Below, in pieces: positions 49,136 to 58,371 of a DNA stretch of 64,000 nucleotides. The stretch is taken from NCBI RefSeq assembly GCF_039839785.1, contig NZ_JBDOQT010000001.1, positions 434,001 to 498,000 on the forward strand. The letters run 5' to 3'. The position numbers and the translations under genes were made by a program. The notes below the pieces were generated by a model. The model saw nothing but the letters and a program-made list of their open reading frames with translations, was not told where the DNA came from and made no database searches. This DNA comes from Pelagibius sp. CAU 1746. GTDB taxonomy: Bacteria; Pseudomonadota; Alphaproteobacteria; Kiloniellales; Kiloniellaceae. The stretch's first letter is position 1. Each line of letters starts with the position of its first letter.

Positions 49136-50476
49136 GTGATCGACGCGCCTGCCGTCAGTGCCGGCAAGACCAGCGACGCGGTCCTCGACCGCCTGACCCG
49201 TCTTCACCCCAAGGTCATCGATCTCTCGCTCGGCCGCGTCGAGCGCCTGCTCGACCGCCTCGGCCATCCCGAGGCGCGCCTGGCCCCCGTGGTCCATGTT
49301 GCCGGCACCAACGGCAAGGGCTCGCTGCTGGCCTTCCTGCGCGCCATGCTGGAAGCCGCCGACAAGCGTGTGCAGGTCTACACCTCGCCGCACCTGGTGC
49401 GCTTCCACGAGCGCATCCGCCTGACCGGCGGACTCATCGACGAGGCGGCGCTGATCGCCCTCCTGGAGCGCTGCGAGGCGGTCAACGGCCCCGAGCCCAT
49501 CACTTTCTTCGAGGTCACCACCGCCGCCGCCTTCCTCGCCTTCGCGGACGATCCGGCCGACATTCTGCTGCTGGAGACCGGCCTGGGCGGGCGCCTGGAC
49601 GCCACCAACGTCGTCGGCCGGCCGCGCCTCACGGCCATCACCCCGGTCGCCCTCGACCACCAGCAGTTCCTGGGTCCGTCGCTGGAAGGCATCGCGCGGG
49701 AGAAGGCAGGCATCATGAAGCCGGGCGTGACCTGCGTCACCGGCCCGCAGGAGCCCGCGGCACTCGAAGTGCTGGAGGCGCGCGCCAACGAAATCGGCGC
49801 GCCGTTCTTCGCCCACGGCCGCGACTGGGCTTTCGCAACGACGCCCGGAGGCTTTCGCTATGAAGACGCGAACGGCGTTCGCGAATTGCCGAAGCCGGGC
49901 CTGCTGGGCAGCCACCAGATCGTCAACGCCGCCCTGGCCGTGGCCTGCGCCGCGCAGCTCGGAGAGTTCGGCCTCGACGGTGCGGCCATCGCCAAGGGCG
50001 TCGCCGGCGCCAACTGGCCGGCGCGCCTGCAGCGCCTGACCAAGGGTCCCCTGGTCGACGCGTTACCCCAGGGCTGGGAGCTGTGGCTGGACGGCGGGCA
50101 CAATCCCGCCGCCGGGCAGGCCCTGGCCGCGACGCTGAAGGAAGAGTGGATGGAAGGCGAAGCGTGCCGGCCGCTGGACCTGGTCTACGGCATGCTCGAC
50201 ACCAAGGTGGCCGCCGGCTACCTGGAGGCCCTGGCGCCGCTGACCCGCGCGCTGCAGGCGGTGCGCATCCCCGGCGAGGCGGCCAGCCTCTCCGCCGAGG
50301 CCGCCGCCGGGCATGCACGGACTGCAGGGATCGACGCCGCCCCGGCGGCCTCGGTCCTGACGGCCGTGCAGCGCCTGGCCCAAGAGGGAATCGAACCGGG
50401 AAGCGGCAAGCCGCACCGCATTCTCATCTGCGGCTCGCTCTACCTGGCCGGCCACGTGCTGAGCGAGAACGGGTAG
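49136..50476 (+). CDS. folC: Bifunctional folylpolyglutamate/dihydrofolate synthase
   Basis: 446 residues from GTG 49136. The P-loop is VAGTNGKGSLLAFLRAML. YTSPHLVRFHERIRLTGG and FEVTTAAAFLAF are family motifs, TGLGGRLDATNVV is the Mur-ligase-like metal loop, and WLDGGHNPAAGQAL starts the C-terminal domain. It adds glutamate to dihydropteroate or folates. Last gene of the trpFBA-accD-folC run; palindromic repeat copy B follows after 57 bp. Confidence 0.95.
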   Translation: MIDAPAVSAGKTSDAVLDRLTRLHPKVIDLSLGRVERLLDRLGHPEARLAPVVHVAGTNGKGSLLAFLRAMLEAADKRVQVYTSPHLVRFHERIRLTGGLIDEAALIALLERCEAVNGPEPITFFEVTTAAAFLAFADDPADILLLETGLGGRLDATNVVGRPRLTAITPVALDHQQFLGPSLEGIAREKAGIMKPGVTCVTGPQEPAALEVLEARANEIGAPFFAHGRDWAFATTPGGFRYEDANGVRELPKPGLLGSHQIVNAALAVACAAQLGEFGLDGAAIAKGVAGANWPARLQRLTKGPLVDALPQGWELWLDGGHNPAAGQALAATLKEEWMEGEACRPLDLVYGMLDTKVAAGYLEALAPLTRALQAVRIPGEAASLSAEAAAGHARTAGIDAAPAASVLTAVQRLAQEGIEPGSGKPHRILICGSLYLAGHVLSENG

Positions 50477-50533
50477 GCGCCGGGCAAATAGTCTATCGAC
50501 GCTGGGCTGTCGATCCTGATGCCCGCTCGTCAT

Positions 50534-50618
50534 GCTCGGGCTTGACCCGAGCCTCCATTCCGCCGCTTCGCCGAGTGGTGCAGAGGGCACCATGGACCCT
50601 CGGGTCAAGCCCGAGGGT
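50534..50618. repeat. Extragenic palindromic repeat, copy B (inverted relative to copy A)
   Basis: Hairpins GCTCGGG-CTTGA-CCCGAGC (50534-50552) and ACCCTCGGG-TCAAG-CCCGAGGGT (50596-50618). The order is the reverse complement of copy A at 10314-10411, with a different and shorter linker. It lies between folC and the convergent ykgJ, so again between gene 3' ends. Confidence 0.85.
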
Positions 50619-50668
50619 GACCATCCAACAAGGAGAGAGGTAGCGGCAACACGCCGACGGCGATTGCG

Positions 50669-51163
50669 TCAGTAGTTGTTGGTGATGGCGATGTAGTCCG
50701 GATCTTCCTGGGCGTCGCGCTCGAACTTCAGGAACTCGTAGTAGCCGCAGCGCTTGCGGCCGGGATACTCGCGGCAGATCTCGGGGCGCGCCTCATAGAT
50801 GGTGCAGCGGCGCTTGTCGGTGTCGAAGAACCAGCAGATGCTGCCGAAGTGCTCGTCCTTCTGGTGGCGCAGCACCCGCGGGGCCTTCTTCATCCCCTTC
50901 TCCTTGAAGCCCTTCTCGGTGTAGCGCTTCTCAGCCTCTTCCTCGCTCACCTTGAAATGCTCCGCCAGCCGCCTGATGTCCTTCGGCTTGGCATGAATGT
51001 TCGGGTAGGAACAGCAATACCCGGGGCACTTCAAACAGTTGTATTTTTCTTTTCCCACGAAGAAGACCTTCTCACCTGACCGGTTCTTGATTTTCGCGAC
51101 TCTAAGAACGAGACGAGCGCGGACCTTCGGCACTCGGCGGCGCCCTGTCAAGCACCGCATCAT
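50669..51163 (-). CDS. YkgJ family cysteine-cluster protein
   Basis: About 164 residues. Cysteines are arranged as CLKCPGYCCSYP, then CWFFDTDKRRC and CREYPGRKRC, the CxxCxxxCC-type cluster of the YkgJ/UPF0153 group, thought to bind zinc or an Fe-S cluster. Function unknown. No membrane segment. The start is uncertain: two adjacent ATGs at 51163/51160 give a basic leader of about 40 residues with no clear Shine-Dalgarno, and no other start codon fits close to the conserved part (KEKYNCLKC). Confidence 0.85.
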   Translation of the reverse strand: MMRCLTGRRRVPKVRARLVLRVAKIKNRSGEKVFFVGKEKYNCLKCPGYCCSYPNIHAKPKDIRRLAEHFKVSEEEAEKRYTEKGFKEKGMKKAPRVLRHQKDEHFGSICWFFDTDKRRCTIYEARPEICREYPGRKRCGYYEFLKFERDAQEDPDYIAITNNY

Positions 51164-51178
51164 GAAGGCGGCAAGCGT

Positions 51179-51232
51179 AGCCCGGACTTCTTAAACTATT
51201 GCGAAACGTCATCGCATTGGAAAGTCCGGGCT
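51179..51232. repeat. Perfect 11-bp inverted repeat in the ykgJ leader
   Basis: AGCCCGGACTT (51179-51189) and AAGTCCGGGCT (51222-51232) are exact complements. The 32-nt interior has a second imperfect repeat (ATTGCGA / TCGCATT, 51198-51217). It lies just upstream of ykgJ and downstream of the trxA terminator; it may be an RNA structure in the ykgJ leader or a small mobile-palindrome remnant. Confidence 0.75.
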
Positions 51233-51252
51233 GAGTCCGCAAACAAAGAAAA

Positions 51253-51278
51253 ACTCCGCCGGATTTCTCCGGCGGAGT
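51253..51278 (-). terminator. Intrinsic terminator after trxA
   Basis: 11-bp stem ACTCCGCCGGA (51253-51263) / TCCGGCGGAGT (51268-51278), loop TTTC, with A- and T-runs on the two sides. On the minus strand it ends in TTTTTCTTTG, about 95 bp after trxA. Confidence 0.88.
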
Positions 51279-51370
51279 TTTGGGGCATCTTTCGGGGGGA
51301 TACCTTACTAGTCGGGGGAATACCGTATTTGGAAGCTAACTTACCTCGTTACACCCTGTCATTTAGGGTG

Positions 51371-51691
51371 TCAGACGACGGATTCAACCCATTCCAGCAA
51401 CTGTCCCTTGCCGACCGCGCCGACCTTGGTCGCCGCCACCTGGCCGTCCTTGAACAGCATGAGGGTCGGAATGCCGCGCACGCCGTACTTTTGCGGCGTG
51501 TTCGGGTTGTCGTCGATATTGATCTTGGCGACCGTGACACGGCCGTCCATTTCCTCCGCAATCTCTTCCAGCGCAGGCGCGATCATCTTGCAGGGTCCGC
51601 ACCATTCGGCCCAGAAATCAACGAGAACAGGCCCCGCGGCCTGCAGGACATCCTGTTCGAACGTACCGTCGCTGGTCGCTCTAGTGCTCAT
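51371..51691 (-). CDS. trxA: Thioredoxin
   Basis: 106 residues. Active site WCGPC with Cys31 and Cys34 in [16 protein letters not shown]; cis-Pro region [11 protein letters not shown]. It reduces protein disulfides, using TrxB and NADPH. Normal length with no signal peptide, so cytoplasmic. Its promoter overlaps the 3' end of addA and an intrinsic terminator follows, so it can be expressed alone though the whole tsaE-addA-trxA block is co-oriented. Confidence 0.97.
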   Translation of the reverse strand: MSTRATSDGTFEQDVLQAAGPVLVDFWAEWCGPCKMIAPALEEIAEEMDGRVTVAKINIDDNPNTPQKYGVRGIPTLMLFKDGQVAATKVGAVGKGQLLEWVESVV

Positions 51692-51762
51692 AGAAACTCA
51701 CCTCTTTAGCGGTGCTGCCGAGGAGCCGGGCTGGCCCCAAGGTCCGTCTGATCTTGGCTTCA

Positions 51763-51791
51763 ATGTAGGGAGCGCCGCACCGGAGCGTCAA
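51763..51791 (-). promoter_or_regulatory. Probable trxA promoter inside the addA 3' end
   Basis: Minus strand -35 TTGACG (51791-51786), 17-nt spacer, -10 CTACAT (51768-51763). The -35 overlaps the last codon and stop of addA. The inferred start is near 51756, about 65 nt before trxA. Confidence 0.6.
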
Positions 51792-54700
51792 GGCGCGTAA
51801 TCCCTCAGCAGCGCATCGCTGAGTTGCATGAGACGGGGTTGATCCGTCCACAGAAGATAGCTGCGAATCGCGCGCCCCGGATAGATCCGCGCCAGCAGCG
51901 CCCGGTAGGCCGCCATCTGCCTCAGGTAGAGGCTGGGAACATCTTCCGGCGCCTCGGGGGCCGGCCGCTGGCTCTTGAAATCGATGAGCGAGACCGAACC
52001 GTTTTCTACCAGGAGGCGATCCACCTGGCCGGCGATCGCCTGCGGCCCGGCGACGGTCTCCACCAGCCCGGCCAGCGGCACCTCGGCCCGGCTGCCGGGG
52101 CCGAACAGCGGCGCCAACTCCGGCGCTTCCAGCACCTTGAGCACCTCCGCCAGGATCTCCGCCTGCTGGTCGTCCGCCAGGCCGTGCAGCGGGCTGGCGA
52201 GGAAAGACCGCCCGGCGGCGGCACGCTCCGGCGCGGCCAGATCGGGCAGGGACTGCAGCAGCCGGTGGATCAGGAGGCCGCGGCGGAAACGGCGGCCCGA
52301 ATCCGGGCCGAGCGGCGAGCGCGACGGCGGCTCGGCCTCCGCCGGGCGCGAAGGCGCCAGGGGCTGCGGCGGTGCGGGCTCGGGCGGCGCGGGCTGCCGC
52401 GCCCAACCAGGCAGGGTTTCCGCCAGGACCTCCGGAGCTGCTTCGGCGGCCTCTTCCGGCGCGGCCTCAACCACCACCGGGGCCGCCACCGGGGCCGTCT
52501 GCGGGCGCGCCAGACGCCAGCCCGGGCCGGCCCAGCCTTCGGCCCCCAAATCAGCGGTGAAGTCGAAGTCGACGGCCTCGGCCTCTCCCCCCTCGGCCAG
52601 GCGCGCGAGGGCGTTCTCGACGAGCTGGTACCAGTTGCCCTGCGGCGGCGCGTTGCGGGTCAGCCAGCCACAGAGATAGAGCCGGTCCTGGGCGCGGGTC
52701 AGCGCGACGTAGAGCAGGCGGCGGTATTCCTGTTCCTGGGCACGCTTGCGCGCGGCGCGCGCCTCGCCCAGCAGCGGCAGGTCGTAGTCGCGCTTCACCG
52801 GCCAGACGGCGAGGGACGCTGTGCCGGACGCCTTGGCCTTCCCGTCGTCGACCCACAGCAGGCCGTCGCCGGCGGCGGGCAGCTGCAGGGTGTCGGGCAG
52901 GATCACCACCGGCGCCTCCAGTCCCTTGGAGCCGTGCACGGTCATGAGGCGTACCGCGCCGTGCTCCTGCTCCAGGTCGCGCTTGATCTCCAGCTCGCCG
53001 GCGGCAAGCCAATGCAGGAAGCCTTCCAGCGAGGGGGCGTTCTCGCGCTCGTAGGCCAGAGCCAGGGAGAGGAACTCGTCCAGCGGATCGGCGGCGTCGG
53101 GGCCGAGGCGGCCCAGGATCTTCTCGCGCCCACGCCCGGCGCCCAGGAGGCCGGAGTAAAGCTCGAAGGGCGCCACGTAATCGGCCTGTCCGGCGAGGTC
53201 TTCCAGGAAACGCCGTGCCGCGGCGAAGGCTTCGTTTTCCGGCGCCATTTCGCTGAGGCGCTGCCACAGGCTCTTGCGGCCGCGGCCGTGGGCCAACCGG
53301 AATAGCTGGTCTTCGCCGAAGCCGATGAAGGGCCCCTTCAAGACGCAGGCAAGGGTCAGGTCGTCTTCGGGCAGCAGCAGCACCCGGCCCAGCGCCATGA
53401 CGTCCATGACCGCGAGCTGCTCGGTCAGGCGCATGCGGTCGACGCCGGCCACCGGCACGCCGAGGGTCTTCAGTTCGCGCACCAGCTCGGTGATGAAGCT
53501 GTTGCGCCGGCGCACCAGGATCATCACGTCGCCCGGCCGCATGCGCCGGTCCTTCGCGGTCAGTTGGCAGGCCGGGTCGCCGGCGCCTTCGGGCGCCTGG
53601 GTCCAATACCAGATGCGCCGGGCGACCAGGCGGGCGAGACGCAGCGGCGCCGGGCTGTCGCTGCGTCCCGGCAGCGGCAGGGCCCAGGACTCCAGCTCCT
53701 CGGCCTCGGCCGGCGGGGCCGGCGGCCAGAGCTCGACCTGTCCGGCCTCGCCCAGGCGTTTGGCCAGATGACGGATCTCCGACTCGCCGAACAGCACGCC
53801 GTCCTGCGCCTCGGCGGCGGCGAAGACCGCATCCACGGTGCGCAGCACCGCCTCGGTGGAGCGGAAGGAGACCGCCAGGGAGACCGGGCGCCAAGTGTGC
53901 CGCGCCTGCTGCGCGCGCAGGCGGAAGAGGTCGCGCAGCCGCTGGAACTCCGCCGGGTCGGCGCCCTGGAAGGAATAGATCGACTGCTTGGGATCGCCGA
54001 CGGCGAAGACCGTGCGCAGGGTTTCCTCGCGACTCTCGTGCGCGCCCTCGCCGGCGAAGAACTCGGAGGTCAGCATCTCGACGATGCGCCACTGCTCCGG
54101 GCTCGTGTCCTGCGCCTCGTCGACCAGCAGATGGTCGAGGCCGCCGTCCAGCTTGAACAGCACCCAGGAGACGCCGCCCTGGCGCGCCAGCAGCTTCGCC
54201 GAGAAGTGGATGAGGTCGTCGTAGTCGAGCAGAACCCGCGCTTCCTTGTGGCGCTGGTAGGCCTTGATGACGGCGTCGCCGAGCACCAGCAGCGCGCGCG
54301 TCGCCCGCGCCACGGTGATGGCGTTGCGCTTCTCCGCCACCAGGACCAGGCGCTCGGCCTCGTTCTGCAAAGCCTCCAGGGCACCGGGGAAATCTTCGGC
54401 AGGCTTCTTGTTGATCAGCCTTTGGCGCGGCTTGCCTTCGCCGGTCAGGAAGAGGCCGCAGTAGGCCTCGAGAGCCTCGCCGCGCGCCGGAGGGTCCGCC
54501 GCCAGCCAGTCCGCCAGCGAAGCGCCCTTTTTCTTTTCCGCATCCGAGCTGTTGGACCAGGCCTCCATCGCCAGCTTCAGCCCGGCGCGGTCGAAGGCGC
54601 CTTCGGCACAGGCGGCGGCGGTGACGCCCTCCGGCGTCTCGGCGGGGTCGACGCCCAGCAGCGCGAAGACCGCCTCGCCCAGGCGGTCGACGCCGCCGCG

Positions 54701-55345
54701 CGCCTCAATGAGTTCGCCGAGGCGTCCACGCTCGTGGATGAGCTGCTGCACCACCTCGGTGAAGCGTTCCTCCTGCAGGTGGGCGATGAGCACGCCGATG
54801 GCGTCCGAGAGGCGGCCCTGGCCCTCGAGCGCCTCGGCCAGCACCTCGACCCGCGCGGTCTCCAGCAGGTCGGCGGCCTCGTGTTCGTCCAGCACCTTGG
54901 CGTTGGGCGCGACCCCGGCCTCCAAGGGGAAGCGCCCGAGCAGCGCCTGGCAGAAGGCGTGGATGGTCTGGATCTTGATGCCGCCGGGGGTGTCGAGGAC
55001 GCGGGCGAAGAGGGCGCGGGCGCGCGGCAGCAGATCGTCGTCGACCGGTCCGCCGGTCAGCTCCTCCAGGCCGGCGCGCAGCGCGCCTTCTTCCGCCGTG
55101 ACCCAGGCGGCAAGGCGTGCGGAGAGGCGATTGGCCATCTCCGCCGCCGCCGCCTTGGTGAAGGTGAGGCAGAGGATCTTGCCGGGCTCGCTGCCGCGCA
55201 GCAGCAGGCTCAGGACGCGGTCGACCAGCACCTTGGTCTTGCCGCTGCCCGCCGAGGCCGAGACCCAGACCGAGGCCGCCGGGTCCGCCGCCTCGCGCTG
55301 CCTGGCCGTCGCTTCCGCGATGATCTTTTCCGCCGCCGTGCTCAT
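51788..55345 (-). CDS. addA: Double-strand break repair helicase-nuclease AddA
   Basis: 1185 residues. UvrD-type SF1 helicase with Walker A ASAGSGKT (30-37), LCLTFTKAAAAEMANRL, DHLLVDEAQDTSPEQWRIVE (motif II), VGDPKQSIYSFQGADP, LMTVHGSKGLEAPVVIL and RRLLYVALTRAQDRLYLCGW. The C-terminal RecB-like nuclease has SLIDFKSQRP (Asp and Lys of the motif). With AddB it processes DNA ends for RecA loading. ATG 55345 is 10 bp after addB and gives a family-like start MSTAAEKIIAEAT. Confidence 0.97.
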   Translation of the reverse strand: MSTAAEKIIAEATARQREAADPAASVWVSASAGSGKTKVLVDRVLSLLLRGSEPGKILCLTFTKAAAAEMANRLSARLAAWVTAEEGALRAGLEELTGGPVDDDLLPRARALFARVLDTPGGIKIQTIHAFCQALLGRFPLEAGVAPNAKVLDEHEAADLLETARVEVLAEALEGQGRLSDAIGVLIAHLQEERFTEVVQQLIHERGRLGELIEARGGVDRLGEAVFALLGVDPAETPEGVTAAACAEGAFDRAGLKLAMEAWSNSSDAEKKKGASLADWLAADPPARGEALEAYCGLFLTGEGKPRQRLINKKPAEDFPGALEALQNEAERLVLVAEKRNAITVARATRALLVLGDAVIKAYQRHKEARVLLDYDDLIHFSAKLLARQGGVSWVLFKLDGGLDHLLVDEAQDTSPEQWRIVEMLTSEFFAGEGAHESREETLRTVFAVGDPKQSIYSFQGADPAEFQRLRDLFRLRAQQARHTWRPVSLAVSFRSTEAVLRTVDAVFAAAEAQDGVLFGESEIRHLAKRLGEAGQVELWPPAPPAEAEELESWALPLPGRSDSPAPLRLARLVARRIWYWTQAPEGAGDPACQLTAKDRRMRPGDVMILVRRRNSFITELVRELKTLGVPVAGVDRMRLTEQLAVMDVMALGRVLLLPEDDLTLACVLKGPFIGFGEDQLFRLAHGRGRKSLWQRLSEMAPENEAFAAARRFLEDLAGQADYVAPFELYSGLLGAGRGREKILGRLGPDAADPLDEFLSLALAYERENAPSLEGFLHWLAAGELEIKRDLEQEHGAVRLMTVHGSKGLEAPVVILPDTLQLPAAGDGLLWVDDGKAKASGTASLAVWPVKRDYDLPLLGEARAARKRAQEQEYRRLLYVALTRAQDRLYLCGWLTRNAPPQGNWYQLVENALARLAEGGEAEAVDFDFTADLGAEGWAGPGWRLARPQTAPVAAPVVVEAAPEEAAEAAPEVLAETLPGWARQPAPPEPAPPQPLAPSRPAEAEPPSRSPLGPDSGRRFRRGLLIHRLLQSLPDLAAPERAAAGRSFLASPLHGLADDQQAEILAEVLKVLEAPELAPLFGPGSRAEVPLAGLVETVAGPQAIAGQVDRLLVENGSVSLIDFKSQRPAPEAPEDVPSLYLRQMAAYRALLARIYPGRAIRSYLLWTDQPRLMQLSDALLRDYAP

Positions 55346-55355
55346 GACCCGCACC

Positions 55356-58300
55356 TCATGAGTCCTCGGGCCCCACCGCCCATTCGGCGAGACGCGAGAG
55401 GTGGTCGTAGTCGTTGAAGCGCGGCGCCAGTTCCGGGCGCGGCCGGCAGGCATAGGGCGTCGCGGGATTGTCGAACTCGGCGACCAGGCGCTGCAGCCCC
55501 TCCAGCGCCTGGGCGGCCAGGGCAGCGGGGTCGGACTTGCTGGCGGCCTGCACCTCGCCCGGAGGCGTGCCGCCGGAGAGCCGCCAGAAGGCGAGGCTGC
55601 CGACCGGACCTTGGGGCAGGCCCTCGAAGCCGCCCGCCAGAGCGATCGCCGCTTCCAGGGGCAACTGCGGGGCAAAGCCGCGGTCGACCTTCTTCTTGTC
55701 CGGCGGCGCGCCGGTCTTGTAGTCGATGATCTCCAAGGAACCGTCGGTCATGCGGTCGATGCGGTCGGCCTTGGCGGTGAGGATGAAGGGCGCGTGGGGC
55801 ACCTCGATCACCAGCTCCCCGGTAACTTCCACGAAGCTGCCGGCGACGGCGGGGCGGCGCGCCTGCTCCTCCGACAGGAACCACCGGGCCACGCGCAGGA
55901 AGCGCGGCCACCAGAAAGCGAAGACGCCCGGTTTGGCGCTGATCACCTGGAAAACATCGGCGCCGATCTCGATGAGCCGCTCATGGGCATTGGCCGGCGG
56001 CTTGCCCGGAAACTCCTCGAGGAAGCGCTCCAGCGCCGCGTGCACCAGCGTGCCGCGCTCGGCCGCGCCGGGATCGGCATCGAGCGGGTCGAGGGGCCTG
56101 AGACGCAGGATCTCGCGGGCGTAGAGCGCGTAGGGATCGCCCATCCAGGTCTCGATGCGCGTCACCGAGAGCTTCCGCGGGCGCGCCTCGACCGGCGGGC
56201 AGGGCAGCGGCGGCGGCTGGGGCACGACGGCGGCCGGCGCGTCGAGCGCCGCGGCCCAGGCCTTGAGCTGCGTCTCCTCCGCATGCAGGTCGGCGGCCAG
56301 GCCGAGACCTTCGCGCAGGGCGTCGATGCGCCGCAGCCAGCGCGCCGGCACCGTGGGCGCGCCCTCGGCCCGCTCGGCGCGGATCAGGTAGACCCGGGGC
56401 GCGCAGAAGCCCTGGAAGAAATCGTGCGCGGCCAGGCCGATGCGCCGTTCGGGCAGCGGCAGCCCGAAGGCCGTCTGCATGGGGCGACTGAGCCAGGGGC
56501 CGGGATCGACCGCCGCCGGCCAGGTGCCCTCGTTGAGGCCGCCCAGCACCAGGACGTCGGCATGTTGCAGGCGCGCTTCCAGCGGCCCGAGGATGGCGAC
56601 GCGCGGATGCAGCCCATAGCGCGGCCGCACCGCGCGCCCGGCCATCAGCGCCTCCAGCGCCGCCGGATAGTGCAGCCCCTTGGAAACCGGGGTCGCCAGC
56701 GCCGCCTCGCGCAGTTCCGCCGCGAAGGCCGCCGCCGCCTCCCCGGCGTCGCCGGCCCAGAGCCGCTCCGCCCCGCTCTCCTTGTCGCTGGCCGCCAAGG
56801 CCTCGGCGGCGGCCAAGTGCGCGTCGACCAAATCGCTGAGCCGCGTGGCTTCGCCCCGACGCCGCTCGCCGGAGCCGCCGCCCAGCGCCTCGACGAAGGG
56901 CGCCAGCTCGGCGGCCAGGCGGTCGAACCATTTCAGAAGTCCCTTGTCCGCCCCGGCCTCGACCAGCGCCTTGCGCAGGCCGTCCAGCCCGGCGGCCGGA
57001 CGGGCGCCGCGCAGCACCGCCAGCTCCAGCGTACGCACGTGGCGGCGGAAGGCCGCAGGAGCCTCCCCGCCGGCGGCCAGCGGATGCTTCAAGGCGGCGA
57101 GCAAGGCCACCGGCGCGAAGCGTTCGGCCGCCATGGCGGCGGTCAGGCGCAGGAAGACGCCGGGCGGAGTATTGGCGAGGCTGCGCCCCGCGGAGTCGTC
57201 GACCTCGATGCCCCAGCGTTTGAGGTTTGTGGCGACGCGGCGCGCGAGGTCGCGGTCGGGGGTGACGAGCGCCGCGGTAGTGGCCGGCGTTTCCACCCGG
57301 CGGCGCAGCAGCAGGGAGATGACCAAAGCCTCCTCGCCCGGATCGGCGCAGTCGACGCGCTGCACGCCGTCCAGGGCCGCCGCGAAGTCGCCGGCGTTCT
57401 CCTGATGCCAACGCGCGGTGGCGCCGGGCGGGCGCAGGGCCAGGTCGGCGAAGCGGGCGCGCGCCGCGTCGACCTGCGGCACCGAATCCCGCTCCCAGGG
57501 CGTCACCGCATCGCGGCCGATGCCCAGCCGGTCGAGCAGTTGGGCCATGCCGTGTTGCGGATGGCTGGGGTCGCGGCGGATTTCGTTCCAGGTCTCGGCA
57601 TCGCTTTCCAGGTCGAGGCCCGGCAGCAGCACCGCCCCCTGAGGCAGGCCGGCGACGGTCTTCAGCAGCTCGGCGGTGGCCGGAATGGAGCCGGTGGAGC
57701 CGGCGGCGATCACCGGGTCGGCGGGCGGCCGGCGCGCCCAGGCCGCCGCCTGCAGCTCGGCCAGGCGCCGCCGGCGCTCGGCCGGCCCGATGCAGCCCAG
57801 GGCCTCCAGGATCTTCGGCCACTCCTCGGTGACGATGGTGAGGAACTCCAGGGTGATCTGCCAGTGCCCGGCATAGTCCTCGGGCACCAGCCCCGCCAGG
57901 GCGGCGAAATCCAGCCCTTCCGTCTCCACCTGGTCGAGCAGCCGCGCCAGCTCGGCACCGAGGCGGATCGCCTGGTCCTCGCTCATCGGGCGGCTGCCGG
58001 CCTCGGCGGCCACGGCGCGGCTGTGGGTCAGGATGCAGGAGGCCAGCAGCAGCTGCCGCTGCACGGCGGAGATGGCGGGCGGCAGGGCCGCTTCGGCCTC
58101 GCCGCCGAGGAAGGAGGCCTCGAAGAGCAGTTCCTCGGGATCGAGATCGCCCAGCGGCAGCAGGCGCGGCAGCAGCAGCGGCGCGCCGCCGGAAGCGCGC
58201 AGGAACGCCGCCTGCAGGGAGCGGCAGGCACGCCGCGTGGGCAGCAGCACCGTGGCGGCGGCGAGCCGGTCCGGGCTGTCCCCGTAGCGCCGCAGCAGAC

Positions 58301-58367
58301 CGGCGGCCAGGGCATCGACAAAGGGCTGACCGGCGGGGATCGTGAAGACGGCCGGCGCGGCGGGCAT
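55356..58367 (-). CDS. addB: Double-strand break repair protein AddB
   Basis: 1003 residues. The N-terminal part is a degenerate helicase (VLLPTRRACRSLQAAFLR; ITLEFLTIVTEEWPKILEAL; IPATAELLKTVAGLPQG). The C-terminal nuclease has LVHAALERFLEEFPG and EIIDYKTGAPPDKKKVDRGF, then a late Cys in FDNPATPYACRPRPELAPRF. Earlier Cys residues of a 4Fe-4S cluster are not obvious and the alphaproteobacterial AddB type may do without it. It forms the AddAB complex. ATG at 58367 is 4 bp after murU. Confidence 0.94.
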   Translation of the reverse strand: MPAAPAVFTIPAGQPFVDALAAGLLRRYGDSPDRLAAATVLLPTRRACRSLQAAFLRASGGAPLLLPRLLPLGDLDPEELLFEASFLGGEAEAALPPAISAVQRQLLLASCILTHSRAVAAEAGSRPMSEDQAIRLGAELARLLDQVETEGLDFAALAGLVPEDYAGHWQITLEFLTIVTEEWPKILEALGCIGPAERRRRLAELQAAAWARRPPADPVIAAGSTGSIPATAELLKTVAGLPQGAVLLPGLDLESDAETWNEIRRDPSHPQHGMAQLLDRLGIGRDAVTPWERDSVPQVDAARARFADLALRPPGATARWHQENAGDFAAALDGVQRVDCADPGEEALVISLLLRRRVETPATTAALVTPDRDLARRVATNLKRWGIEVDDSAGRSLANTPPGVFLRLTAAMAAERFAPVALLAALKHPLAAGGEAPAAFRRHVRTLELAVLRGARPAAGLDGLRKALVEAGADKGLLKWFDRLAAELAPFVEALGGGSGERRRGEATRLSDLVDAHLAAAEALAASDKESGAERLWAGDAGEAAAAFAAELREAALATPVSKGLHYPAALEALMAGRAVRPRYGLHPRVAILGPLEARLQHADVLVLGGLNEGTWPAAVDPGPWLSRPMQTAFGLPLPERRIGLAAHDFFQGFCAPRVYLIRAERAEGAPTVPARWLRRIDALREGLGLAADLHAEETQLKAWAAALDAPAAVVPQPPPLPCPPVEARPRKLSVTRIETWMGDPYALYAREILRLRPLDPLDADPGAAERGTLVHAALERFLEEFPGKPPANAHERLIEIGADVFQVISAKPGVFAFWWPRFLRVARWFLSEEQARRPAVAGSFVEVTGELVIEVPHAPFILTAKADRIDRMTDGSLEIIDYKTGAPPDKKKVDRGFAPQLPLEAAIALAGGFEGLPQGPVGSLAFWRLSGGTPPGEVQAASKSDPAALAAQALEGLQRLVAEFDNPATPYACRPRPELAPRFNDYDHLSRLAEWAVGPEDS

Positions 58368-58371
58368 GGCG

